Shown piece by piece: positions 1-12,182 of a stretch of DNA of 64,000 nt; position 1 is the stretch's first letter, and every line of letters begins with the position of its first letter. The translations under genes were made by a program, and so were the position numbers. Location of the stretch: the NCBI GenBank assembly GCA_000149265.1, contig CH003313.1:1275756-1339755 (forward strand), written 5' to 3'. The notes beneath the pieces are model-generated. The model saw only the letters and a list, made by a program, of their open reading frames with translations. It was not told the origin of the DNA and searched no databases. Origin of the DNA: Ciona savignyi. Lineage: Eukaryota; Chordata; Ascidiacea; Phlebobranchia; Cionidae.

Positions 1-353
1 AGCCATAGAAATCAAGCATGTATAAAGCCATATTTAATGCATAAAGACATAGAAATCAAGCAAACATATGACAGATGGAGCAATTTAAGCTAACCAGTCA
101 TCAGATAACTAGGGTTAAATGCTAACCAATTATTATTTTTTTCCGAATTTAATTTTTTTTTTTAATTTTTATTTAGGTTTAGCGGCCACTTCTAAATACA
201 CCGTAAGTAAATATTTAAATCCTTTTAAACATGTTTTAAACACTATTGTTTTCCCCGTTTTTCTAATTATTATAAAATGTCCTCCTTTATGTTTTTATCG
301 TGGAAACAAAAAATAAAGTAAACTAACTATTGCTAGGCAGTCTAATATCTCAC
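1..353 (-). other. SART3 intron 18 (partial)
   Basis: Non-coding AT-rich DNA downstream of the last visible SART3 exon, whose donor (GTGAG) lies at 353-349 on the minus strand. I see no further exon; the next one, expected to carry the rest of the RRM region, should lie to the left of the window. Confidence 0.6.
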
Positions 354-3300
354 CTGTCGGTCGAGTTTCAGCGCCTTTTCCACATGATCGGTTTCTTGGA
401 AAGTGACAAAAGCAAATCCTCTCATTTTAGCCTTGTGGTCGCGTACCACCCTCACTGATACGACGTCCCCACAACACCCGAACATCTACAGGGGGCAGTG
501 GTGGGTAATCCATCAATTAAACATATTTATTTGTTAAACGGACAGAAAAACAATAAATAATACGAAAATAAAATAAAAGTTTAACTAGGAGACACCAAGA
601 AACCATATGGTAATCGAAAAAGGTGCCATGAAACAATAAATGCAATTAAAATTTAAACACAAATAAATGGCAGTGTGAAAAGTTGTGCAAAAAACATATG
701 CCAAAACTTTACAAAAAATTACGAAAATGCATAATCAATATTGGTAACCATCATCAAAAACTATGTTATCAGTACAACTCTAGTAAATGATAAACAATAT
801 CTCATAAGTCTACAACAAACAATGGTATAAGTATTAAATAGTTTGTCAAATACAAGTGTGCAATGGAAAAGTAAGAGGACATATGCAAGGTTTAAGCTGA
901 TAAATGTTAAACTTACAGTTTTGAGTTTCGATTCCGGATCCTCCACCCCGTAACTCATGTTGCTCACGAATACTGTGTGTTTGTCGCCCTCCGGTATCCG
1001 ATCGTCAACTGTGGCTGGAAAGAATAAATTTAAAAAAAGCATTTTCACCTGGAAAGAAAATGTTTACACATACAGTCAGTTACATCATATACAATGGTAG
1101 GAACCATGTTTATTACAAGTATTGGGAAACCAACAAAGTCAGAAAAGGTGATTATCATACACAACCAGCTTGTGTGGGTAGTTGGGTTGCCACAGCTTCT
1201 ATTTTGTTCTATTTTAAATCCAATAGGTCAAGGCAATGACCGTTTCACTTATAAACTCAACTGCTTACATTTAACTCTGATCTTGCTACAACATTGGTGG
1301 ATATAGTGCTTTAGTTTTACCATGGCAAGCAAAGCAACCTTACATTATATTAGTATGGCCATAAAAGGCCACAAAGGCCTGTTACTACAGCAACTAACCT
1401 GGTTTACCAGGTTCACTTGCAGGTTTACTTGTGTTGTCTTTGGAATCTTCGAATAAAATGAATTAGAAGGAAACAAATTGAAAAAAATAGAGAATATTTT
1501 TGTTTACTTATTTGATTTATTCGTACAAATAACATATAGTGTGTGGAATCCAGTCCTCCTATCAATTTTCATCATATTTGATTTTAGTTATGAACAATTA
1601 TCACCAGTACTTAAAAATAAGTTTGTTATACAAATTTATTTAAGCAGGTAATCAAATTTTGACCGAATTTCCCAACTGTTGAGTAGGCCTATGGGTTTTC
1701 TTTTTACCATTTTTAGTTTAAGGAAAAGAATTTCAACAAACCGATTTTCTTTTCCTGCGCCTCTGGTTTATATCCTGGCGGTGGAGCTAGAGGTTTCTCT
1801 GGGGACTTGGCTGCTACAAATCGGGGAGGTAAGCCTGAAAAATATGGATGACTGTGTCATGGCCGGTCAACATGAAATTATCTGTAAAATTCAAGCTGAC
1901 CATCATATTGTACTCACAGTATTAGTTGATATTACCTTAATTTTAAAGACTTATTTAAGGGCACTGGATCAAGGTTTAAATATAGACAAACTGTAATACC
2001 TCTCCAAAACTCTCTACTAAAGCCACGAAATGCCTGATGAGCGACTAAGACAACAGAATAGACAAGTAATAATGCTACAAACTGCATAGATAAAACAAAA
2101 AAATTGCATCTAGTTAAGCACATAAAAGGCTTGCCAAATCATGAGAAAATTTTATAAAAATATAATATAAATTATTTAAACAGCCCTACTAATGATCAGA
2201 ATAGTAAGATTAAAGCTTTAGAATAGCATGTGGTGAGAACAACATTGTTGCAAGATTGGAATAACATAATGTTATATTTTAACTCAAATGTACTTTTGGT
2301 TTTTTGTTGATTTTTTAATTTGTATAAAATTTCATGTTTAGTGGCTTAGAGTACAAATAAATGTATGAATACCAATGGCTGAACAGACCATCTACATAAT
2401 TAGGAAACCACACTTACCAGCAGGAGCCTTGAAACTATCTGTAACAGGAGATTCTATTTTCTGTCGTTTCGGATTCTCCGGACTTTCTTCTGAAGAAATG
2501 AATTGAATATTTGATAATATTTGAAAAAAGTATACATTTTGAGTAAAAATATTTGATTTAAAGTAAAGAAAAGTTTAAAGTAATAAAATTAGTATGACCA
2601 ATTAGTGCATCGCCTTTCAGTCGAAGGGTTGCAGGATAAAAAGCGGTCGCTAGCTAGTCAGTTGTGTCCTTGGGCAAGGCACTTAATGGGACAGTGCCTG
2701 AACTCAGCAGATTAATGGGTTTCTGGCAAATGTCTACCCTTAAACTCAATAAACCCCTTACTTTTCGATATGCTTCGTTTGTTGGGTCTCCTTTGATCTT
2801 CCTTCTTATGCGGACTCGGTCGTTGGTGTTTGCGATTTTTATCACCTTTTTTGCCCGACTGTTTTTTAGTCCGCTCCTCTGCCTGTGCTGCCACCTACAA
2901 GCCACACAACCCATGTTAGAGCAGAGATATTGACAAAAACCTGCCAGCCAAATGTGACCAAGTGGAATCGTATGGTGGTGAGCTGGACTGTTACTCAAAA
3001 GGTTACCAGATCCAAACCAGGCACTTTCTACTTGTTTTTATCCTTTAAAAATGCAATTAAATGAAAAATTTCTTTATCCAAGTACACTGGGTTGAATAAA
3101 GTCTACTTATATTTATATTTATAGACAGTAGCTGCAGTAGCACCAATAATCTGATGGACTTCCATACAAAGCACCCCAGCTAGTTATGTTAAACAGAAAT
3201 AAACTAAAAACATCTGAACTGTAAATATGTGGTAATTAGCTGGTAAGGAGTAAAATTTTCTAGACCTATGTTTCTGAACCCCAGTGTCAAACATAATTCA

Positions 3301-6300
3301 CCTTTTCCCTCCTTTTATTCACTTTTGCCATCCTTGCTTCTACTTTCCGTGATGATTCGTCCAAGTCCGACAAGCTCCCATGCTCACTGTCGAATCGGAG
3401 GAGGAACTTGCATGCTGACTCAGCACTTCCATTGTCGACCGCACACGACTGCGCGGCACGACGCAGCAAATCACGAGCATGACTCAAATCTCCGTACATT
3501 CTACAACATTTTATTTTTTTTAAACAATGATGAAAAACTTCTTAAAACTACCACTAACAACCAACTTTTAAGTTAAAAAAAGAAAAAATTACAACAAGAA
3601 TAACACTTAAAGAAGAATCATGCAATACACATTAATAATAACAAAATACAGAATAATAAGATAACACTTGCAGGTCTACACAAAATGCTTAACCATACGA
3701 CCCTTGCAGCTGCACTGTAATTGTACTTTATCAGTCAATAACACATTAGCCTAATGCACTTGGGCCTCAACTGTGCCTGTGATAAACATAATTATATCTT
3801 CCATTAAAACCCACCTCTCCAAATGGTAGAATTCGAGCCAAATGTTCCAGTTGAGCTTCACATCGGGACTGATACCCATCACCTCACCCATGATCTTTCT
3901 TGCGCCATCTATCCCACTTGGGGAAAGCCCAGCTTCTAACTGGGCCCAGTAAACCCATAGAGAGTAGTCAGGGTCGCCCATTTCACCGAATTCTGTCAAA
4001 GTTAAATATCGGAAATTCCAAAAAATAGGATATTAAAAAATGACGGAAAAATACTGTAATCCTTATATAAACCACTTATAGACAGAGGTAAGTTAGTAAA
4101 TTAAAATAAGTGGATACAATAGCTCACATACCAGTTAACACATTGTTAGTAAGATGAGAGGTCGCACGGTTGAATGCACTGCGTATTGCTGCTAATGACA
4201 TCGCTCTATCTTCTGAATCTGTAATAATTACATCCAATGTAGTGGTTAGGATGGGCAAACATGAGGTTGCTGGGTTTGACTCATAACCCAGCAGTAAAAC
4301 ACTTGGGTTATGTGGGTAAGCTGTTGCAGGCAGCCAATATCATTATGAATAACAAACACACAGTAATAGCTTAAGTAATACTACAGCAAGTGATGAGACA
4401 AGTAAGTAAAGGTTAAAACTTTAAGTTCGTAGCAAATCTGTAATATTACGTAAACTTGCGCTAAACTTAGAGGCGTTGCCATTTTGCTTGAGAATTTAAA
4501 CATTTTCTGTATTTTTGAGAAAAGTAATTTTAGTAAGTGAGGTTTACTGACAATTAGATATGTTTAAAAATTTTCATTTGCCCAAATAAGAGAAGCAACC
4601 AACATATCCTTTTGCACTCGACCCAATTAAGTTTTATGTACTAACAAAATAATATTAAAATTGTACCGACAATTTTGTAATCATCGGCCTAATCATTCTA
4701 CCAAATGTGATCATTTTTGCCTAAGCATTTTAACAAAGATTCCTTAAAGAAAAACTGCTAATAGAATAGGATATTTATGTTTATCCTTATGAATGGAAAA
4801 ACACAAGGGGCGTTACCAGATGGGCAATCGTTAGATCAGCTCGCGCCCAACATCCGGTAACCGTGTGCTGCGCAAGTTGGTAGAATTCATCATTTTACTG
4901 TCTGTAGGCACGTTAAGTGCCTTGGCCAATGACAACAGACTAGCTAACGACAAGTTTCGAACCTGTAATCCTTCGGTTAAAAGGCGAGTTACAAACCCAC
5001 CAAACTAATCAATTAGATCAGTGATAACTAATCAGTGATAACTACCTGCATATCGTCGCCGGATGTGGTTACACCAAGCCTTCCACAAATCAACGTATTC
5101 ACTTGCTGATGAAAAGCCGACCGCCAACGACTCGTTTAGAACCGGTTCTAACTGGAAAGGTAAACATTGATTAATAACTTTGAAAATAATTGTAGTAGAT
5201 AGAACCCTTCGACAACCAAGTGTAATAAAATACAAATTGAACATAGATAAAATACACAATAAAACTACAAAGTAAATATTAAAAAAAACAAGTAAGAAAA
5301 AGTAATTGAACCTTTAACAATATTCATTCTGTACCTTGTCTATAGGTGCGTTGTTCCTTTCCAAGGTGACCAACAAGCCAATCCATAATTGACCGACCCA
5401 TGGACAGTTACGTACCGACCTCTCATAGGTAGCAAGCAGGATGGGGCCACTCTTCAGCGTGCTCGTCTGAATACAACCAAGGTGTTTAGTTTATTTTTGT
5501 TGCCATGATGAAAACACAAAGCAGGACCTTTGATAAAAATTTGAAAAACGGGAAAACAACAGCAAAACGACAGTCATTAAAACACGCCTAAAATCAAATC
5601 AATTATTAAATTTTGGTATATTTAGATGTGGCCGCCAAACCCACATAAATAAACAAAATAAATAAAAATGGAAAAATAAAACTTTATAAAAAAATTTTAC
5701 ACTAAGCCTCGAAGAAAGTGTGTGGTAAAGCCTGTGGTAATTACAATGAAGTATACCTATTTTAATGCTGTTATACTACACTACATCTATGTATTCAAAT
5801 ATCGGAATATCATTTTTCATATTATAACAGTTATCTATATGAAATTATTTTTAGAGGCAAAGGTATATACCATGACTAGCAATCTCATCTTGTAATGTCA
5901 ATAGTTTATAAAATGAAGGGATACAATATTCCATTGTATATTCCCAGGAGTGGGAAACCATAGTTTTTACATAGACATTTAACGGAATACTTCACATAAC
6001 ATACCCACTGAGTCCCAAGAACAATTACAGAGCTGCATACAACATTGAATTGGCTAGTTTTATAAGTATTGAGTTGGAGATAAGATTAAGACGCTTGGCA
6101 TATGTTATCAAGACCTTGGTAGCACTCAAATTAAAAATTTACTGCAGTGTAAATTTAATCCATATCATAGTTAGACGAAACTAAAGAAAAGCTGAAGAGA
6201 CAACCACTTTTATAAAAGGTAATTCAATCCGAAGTGCAACAAGATAAAAGTTAATTCATTAGTGCCTTCACAGAGGTTTTAAGTGTTACAGGGATAAGAA

Positions 6301-9300
6301 AAAAGGCCCCATTTACCAGATATTTGAGGTAATCAATCCACAACTGGGCGTTAAGGCAATCGTCGGTTATCGCTCGCTCATAGATGCACTGCATCCTTGC
6401 AGGGTTGTTGCTCTTTTTCTCATGTTCAATATACGCTGTGTATTCGGCTCTTTTAGGGGCTTCTGCTGATTCCTGTTGATTTGTGTATATAGACTGGTAA
6501 AGAGGTATGTTGTCCGCCACTAGTGGAAAGGGCGACACTTTGTATAAACATATTATTAATGTGCATTAAATGTGTCATTTGTATCCTGGTGGGTGGAAAC
6601 TCCACTTTGTGGTGTTAACTAAAGCTATTGTCGAATAATTTACGAGGGAAATCAGTGTCTTAAAAAAATTTGTTGTAAATGTCTGATAACTCATTTCCAT
6701 GGTACAGTCGCCGAAGCTATTGCAGTGTGTGGAATCAAATTGAGATATAATATAATTTTTTGTACAAATCACCAAATACTACTGGGATGAAGTTGAAGCT
6801 ATGTTCGTAAAGCTGCTTGTACAGGGACCCACAAATACATGATGTGTTAATTGAACAACTGTCCAGCTGTTTACACACATGAACATTCCAATTTGGTTTG
6901 TTTTTTTTCTCAAAACTTATTAAGAGCAATCTTACCAGCTGGTCCAGGGTTTAACAATATAATTATTGATAATTACAAGCATATTAAACCTGCATGCTAC
7001 TTACCAAAGCTATCTCTAATAATTTAAGTTCTTCCAATTGTTCTAATGCTTTGTTGTACGATTGGAGTACCGATTGAGGGATTTCCCCATCCCCGTTAGC
7101 TTTCCACCATTCCTCGTACTCGAGCATTGTCAACTCCATGTCTGGATGATAATATGATATATCTATGTGTCTGGATGATAATATGATATCTATGTGAAGA
7201 GTCAAGTTTGAACAGTCAGTTTGAAAAGGAGCAGACAATTAATCTACAGAGAGTCCCAAAAGAAGACTGAAAATATTGTCTAAACCAGGGGTTGGCAACC
7301 TGCGACTCTTTCATCCTTCTAGTGCGGCTCTAATTTCATTGCTACTGTAGCTAGCGCTAAATAAGTTTAATAACCATGCATAAGTGAAACAAACAAAAGA
7401 ACACATGTGTTATTCAGCTCACACAGTGTTGTTTTCCTTTTATTGCGAAAATAGTATTAGTTTTGCGGCTCCAAGTGATTTTTATTTTGTGAAATATCGG
7501 TTAAAATAGCTATTTAAGTGCAAAAGGTTACCAGCCCTTGGTTTAAACTGTGACTTACTGAGCAAAGGCACCGCCAACTGTCGTGAGAACAGAAGACCAA
7601 CTTTGGTTGTTTGTTGCACGATTCGATCGTTTTGTTCTGGGGTGGTGATGCTTCCTGGTAGGGGCTGGAAGGGAAATTCCCATGTCACCCACATAATAGC
7701 ATGCAGTTTGAAAAAACTTAATTTTTGTGTTTAAAAAGTCTAAAAGTGGTAATGGTGACACACCGTTACAAATCAGTATTTATTTAAAAAAAACTAAAAA
7801 ATAAAACAGCCTTGTCTAAACAAGTTCCACTTATCGAATCATTTTTCTTGTTTCAATAGACATTTTTATTTAAATAAGAACTTATTATACTAAAATATGG
7901 GTGTTTTTTTAATTTTCTGAATTTTAACGCATTTAAGAACTTGTGGAGAAATTACTTTGCGTGAAATAAGCAATAGTTCCCGGGTTCAAGCTCCACACTA
8001 ACCACTATACTGTATTAAAACCTGAGTTTGAGAATTATAATAGTCGTTGATTATCATTGGAATTTATTTAGTGAATTTAAGCAGTGTTAGAAGATTTTCA
8101 GAAGTTAAGCAAAAAATGTATTACTTGGGTTATTGTTTCCAAACTGGAAATTAATTATTGAATAACACTATGGTTAATTAGTAATAGCGGCACTGAATAA
8201 ATAAGTGTGCTATGCATACTGTTGTTACTTATCGTGTTTATTTTATCACTACAAAGATCACTTGTGCTACAAAGATCATCTATCATATCATAGCAATAGC
8301 AAACTTGATTGAAGAAGTTACCTGCATTGTGACAAGTACAGCATTTTCAATCTCCCGATATGCTTCCCATACGGTAGAGCCATTCAAAACATGAAGCCCA
8401 ACTGAGGATAATGCTCTTTCAAGCAAACCACGGAGCTGAAGAAATATATAAAGTGAACATTTTTTATGATTTTTATGAAAATTTTCAAACATCTGTTAAA
8501 AAAAACAACCAACTGTAGTCAGTTATGTCTTGAGCAAGAAATTTAACAGCAGTTACCAAAACTAAGTAAATTAATATGTTGAACAGAGACTAACGAAGCG
8601 TCACTGCCTTAAACAATATAATAATGTTATATCTTTAGGTTGACCCTTATAAATTTAAAGTGTAAATGGACCACTTACTAATTTTTAAAAAATTCCAGCA
8701 TGTTTGAATAAAGATTGCTTGTTAATTATGTTAATTGAAATTTAAAGAAAAGCTCTGTTGCACTTGCACACAATATTTTGTTATAGCTAAAATAACCAAG
8801 TACTGGGCAGTTTTTGGTGCATTTACCATAACTTACCACATTTAATTACCTTTGATAAACAAGAGTGTCCTAGTTAAGGTTAGGTAAATATTAACTTACC
8901 TCATACTGTACATATAAAACAGTAAAAAGCTGATATTACCTTTTTAACTCCACTCTCAGTTCCGATGTTTCGAATAGAGTACTGAATATATTCCAACCAT
9001 ATATCTGGGGCTGGGATGCAAAATTAGGGAGTGGCATTATATAACAGCATTGAGATGATTGACTAGTGTTCAAACATTTTTGATTGCAAAATTGTCCAAC
9101 CCACCAAACCGTAAAATACTTAACATGTAATTATTTGATGCAAAAAAATAATGAGAATTCCATTTTAGCTGAAATGTATCTTCTGTGACCAAAAGAAATT
9201 TAACCAGAGGAAAAAGCATGGAAATTAGTTCTGACACAACACACTACTCGCATACCGAGATAATCTTGTACAGAGAGTTCAAACAACTCCTCTAGTTTCG

Positions 9301-10337
9301 CATGGTCGTCTTCTGACTCAACAAATTTCTGTTCATCTTCCAGCCACTCAAGCCACAGTTGCTGATTAGGGAAAGAACCAGTTTTGCCAATTTAAAAAAA
9401 ATAAAATACTATGTCTGACAACATATTTTGAAATATACATGACCAAGACATTGAAATGTTTGTGTGATAAATATATCAATAAAAAAACAACCATAGAAAA
9501 TAATGGAATTTAAAATGCCTAGGTATCTAGATGATTTATATAATCAAAAAGCAATTAAGCAAAACCTTTGTCAGTGGAAATAGTTTTTTCATTTCATGTC
9601 TGGCAGCTGATAAACTTTGGAACTCTCCACATTTTCTAAGTAAGTTGATTCTATCAACATGCGCTTGGTAGTTGTATGGTGAGCTTGTGATCTGAAGATT
9701 ATGATTGTTATGTAGGTTAGCAGACATTTTCCAAAGGTGGCTATAACTGCATAATCATAATATTTTGACTGGGCTTTTCCTGGTGTTACTTGTAGGATAG
9801 TTATGTACTTATATTAATATCTCGCGCCACTAATCCACTTGTTTCAAACAAGGTGGTTTTTAATTATCGTTCTAACACAGTACTGAAAATGGACAATAGC
9901 AGTGCTACACACTTAAGCACAAATACTGATACTTACAACCACAAACAAATCGTGTATTTTCGAGAAGTTAACAAATCGAGAAGTTAAAAAATGGCTAATA
10001 TCAAAAAAAACTGTAATAAAATATCTTTAAATTCAGAGCTGTCAAAATGTCATAAAATTCTGATTTTAACATGTTTCATGCAAAAATAAATTGATCTCGG
10101 GAAAGTGTTATTACTAACTTTTTCATCCAACAACTTAATAGCAGCAAGATCAACAACTTCTTCCTCATCTGATTCATCTTCATTTGAATCCTCTGCGTCC
10201 ATGTTTGATCCCGGTGCCACAGTCTCTGATGCCATGTTTGTTCCACCTTCCGTTTCCATTTCAACCTCTTCAGCAATTTGCCTCGGATCACACACTGGGT
10301 CTGCAATACCACCGTCAGCTAAAGGAGTATCAGACAT
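354..10337 (-). CDS. SART3: SART3 homologue, HAT-repeat/RRM U4/U6 snRNP recycling factor (3' end off window)
   Basis: SART3 (yeast Prp24-like) is a nuclear protein that binds U6 and U4/U6 snRNPs and promotes their re-annealing. Eighteen exons join in phase, about 737 codons. Exons in transcript order: 10337-10119, 9691-9566, 9361-9256, 9010-8940, 8435-8322, 7664-7559, 7141-7005, 6472-6317, 5466-5335, 5151-5046, 4218-4132, 3992-3815, 3500-3302, 2894-2762, 2489-2418, 1446-1408, 1014-917, 485-354. The N-terminus is acidic (DEDSNEDESDEEE-like). HAT repeats follow, with recognisable SVGLHVLNGSTVWEAYREIE, NMELTMLEYEEWW and DVKLNWNIWLEFYHLE. A Lys/Arg-rich linker lies in exon 14, and RRM1 begins at HTVFVSNMSYG and continues to RGFAFVTF. 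RRM2 and the C-terminus lie beyond base 1. The start is the first in-frame ATG (10337). Exon 16 (39 bases) is the least certain because its acceptor is weak. Confidence 0.94.
2608..2735 (+). mobile_element. SINE copy (tRNA-like head), 3'-truncated
   Basis: This copy lies in SART3 intron 14 and matches the 5' half of the family seen many times in the window: a tRNA-like head followed by a conserved body (GTCGCTAGCTAGTCAGTTGT, CTTGGGCAAGGCACTTAA). The tail is missing. Its end lies about 25 bases from exon 14. Confidence 0.75.
4225..4320 (+). mobile_element. Degenerate tRNA-like SINE fragment
   Basis: TAGTGGTTAGGATGG resembles an A box, and GGGTTTGACTC 30-odd bases later resembles a B box. The rest does not fold as a tRNA, so this is read as an old tRNA-derived repeat in SART3 intron 10, not a gene. 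Confidence 0.35.
4766..5010 (-). mobile_element. SINE copy, near full length
   Basis: A minus-strand copy in SART3 intron 10. The tRNA-like head is at the right (CCTTTTAACCGAAGG, then GGTTCGAAAC as the B box), the body in the middle, and a tail ending in GGATAAACATAAATATCC at the left. Confidence 0.8.
7141..7196 (-). repeat. Two-copy tandem duplication of a 3' splice site
   Basis: A 27-29-base unit is present twice. Read on the minus strand, each copy ends in TTATCATCCAG|ACA, and the right-hand junction of the second copy is the actual acceptor of SART3 exon 7. The upstream copy is a decoy acceptor; using it would add an in-frame TAG almost at once. Confidence 0.8.
7286..7540. mobile_element. 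Non-autonomous hAT-type element
   Basis: This 255-base element in SART3 intron 6 begins CAGGGGTTGGCAACC and ends with the imperfect inverse, GGTTACCAGCCCTTG. It is flanked by 8-base direct repeats GTCTAAAC and GTTTAAAC (7 of 8 identical), as expected for hAT insertion. It has no coding capacity. A degenerate relative lies near 54490-54680. Confidence 0.75.
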
Positions 10338-10374
10338 TTCTAGCCCATCGCCCTCTAACACTGCACAGGTCTAA

Positions 10375-10502
10375 TCTGATAAAAGTACAATTGTTTGAAT
10401 TACCAACCCAAAAATAATGCTTTAAGGGGCTAATATGATCTGATAAAAGTACAATTGTTTGAATTACCAACACAAAAATAATGCTTTAAGGGGCTATTAT
10501 GA
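10375..10502. repeat. 64-base tandem duplication upstream of SART3
   Basis: Two adjacent, nearly identical copies (10375-10438 and 10439-10502). Each contains TCTGATAAAAGTACAATTG and ATGCTTTAAGGGGCTA and differs at only a few positions. It lies immediately upstream of the SART3 leader, so it may duplicate promoter sequence. Confidence 0.85.
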
Positions 10503-10602
10503 AAACCGTAATGCTTAAACTAAGTTTGGTGGATTGCTTCATAGAATTGAACAAAAATGCAGAAAATTTTTAAAATCAGCTAATGGGTGAATGACGTCTT
10601 CT

Positions 10603-11081
10603 CAGTGTTTCCCAACATTTTTTAGTCATGGACTAATTCAAAACTAGCGAAAGTCTTTGCGGACCCACTCAAAGCGTAAATCGAAATTTTAAAAGGTCCT
10701 AGTTATATGAAAATATTTTCTTTTGTTTTTCCATTGAAAATAGTCTACAGAAGTAAGTTAGAATTTACGGCAGTGTAAATTTTTGACTCGTCCTCCTGGG
10801 TATGTCGTTGTGAGTGTTAGATTAAAAAGAAATAAGATTTGTGTGCACAAAGGCATTATTGTTAAATTTATTACATCCCACTTCTCAGGAAAGCATGAAC
10901 GACACTACTACCTATTTCACTATTACAACCACATTAAAATTAAAGCATGTGCAACAAATTGAAAAGTTCCAATGCATTATAGTAGCCCATATGCAGAACT
11001 ATATGATTCTATAGAAATGTGCAACCGGACTCATTAATTTCTTCATCGTTTGATTCCGCGGACTCAGGTTGGGAAACACTG
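10603..11081. mobile_element. hAT-like non-autonomous element, old
   Basis: The termini are perfect 14-base inverted repeats, CAGTGTTTCCCAAC and GTTGGGAAACACTG, 479 bases apart. The flanking 8-mers do not match, so the target duplication has eroded or one end was rearranged. No transposase ORF is present. Confidence 0.6.
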
Positions 11082-11282
11082 CTTTAGCTGAATCACTTTT
11101 TATTCTTGATTATGATAGAAACAAATTTGCTGAATTGTAAATTACACAAACAATATTCATTTACTGTAAGTTTAATTTACAAAATAAAAAATAGTTTTTG
11201 TTCAGGATTAACTTACACTATTAACAAAATTGCTTGCTTGGGATTCTACCATTTTGTACATTTAAATTAAAATTACCATAAA

Positions 11283-11507
11283 ACCTCTATTTAAGCACCA
11301 CGGCTCTCTATTTTTTAACCCTTTCCTTCAGTGGCATTCTATTAGAGGGGGTGTATAAGTGTGGCACTATATTTATCGATTAGCTAGTAAGGATTCAGAT
11401 TATGGTCAAAGTGTCTATTAGAGCTGGCGTTCAATTATAGGGTGGCACTCTATATTTTAATCCTTTCTTTAGTGGCATTCTATTAAAGGTGGTGCTCAAA
11501 TAGAGGT
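11283..11507. mobile_element. MITE with 19-base terminal inverted repeats
   Basis: ACCTCTATTTAAGCACCAC at the left is mirrored by GTGGTGCTCAAATAGAGGT at the right. Internally it contains repeated relatives such as AGTGGCATTCTATTA twice. The element is non-coding, and its transposase family is not identifiable from sequence alone. Confidence 0.65.
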
Positions 11508-12182
11508 GGCGATCAAACAGAGGTGTAGCAGTATGTACCTTTACCAGTAAATAATATCGATTTGCTCCATTATTAGCACTTAATTTTATATAGCATTATA
11601 AAATCAATTTTAAATATACTGAAATGGACAGTGTAACAAATTAAGTATTAGCACATTAAAATATTGAAGACTGTAAAATTACATTACAAACTTTTATTTT
11701 TAGAATATACTAAAAAACTATAATCTCTTTAAACCCTAATCTTAAAATGAAACTAAATTAAAAAGAACAAATATGCATTTTAAAGTGAGTATGCATATAT
11801 AGCTACGATTAAAAATATATTATGTAACAGTGATAAGTGTGTTTGAATTTAAATTTTGAATCAGTTTAATGGATAGGGTACATACGACAAACATGAATGT
11901 AGAGATGCAAAATTTAATCTCCACCCTGAAATTCTTACTATGCTTGCAGGGTTACTAAGAAATAAATTATACCATTTTTTTGCAAAAATATAGTAAGTAG
12001 CACTTAGCATTAGTTGCATGTGGTTTAATTGGTTGAAAAACAATGGTCATATTTTAAAACCGACTACAATCTGACGATTGCAAAAGTTATACTACCTCTT
12101 GAATTTTCCATACCAGAGAACAAAGTCATGATAATTCCACATTTAGGACTTTTTTTGTAAATCTTGCATAAATGGTATAAAA

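Larger units (their letters stand above)
10338..12182. other. Intergenic region between SART3 and the 12-finger gene
   Basis: This stretch holds the SART3 5' leader and promoter side (including a two-codon upstream ORF at 10348-10340 on the minus strand), a 64-base tandem duplication, a hAT-like element and a MITE. I see no additional gene. Confidence 0.6.

Noticed and set aside
3268..3576. Plus-strand ORFs opposite SART3 exons (3268-3576, 2664-2933, 10105-10374)
   Set aside because: Antisense shadows of exons that are well supported on the minus strand.
7960..8020. Possible tRNA gene on the minus strand (TAGTGGTTAGTGTGG with a degenerate B box)
   Set aside because: I could not close acceptor, anticodon and T arms; more likely a tRNA-derived SINE remnant.
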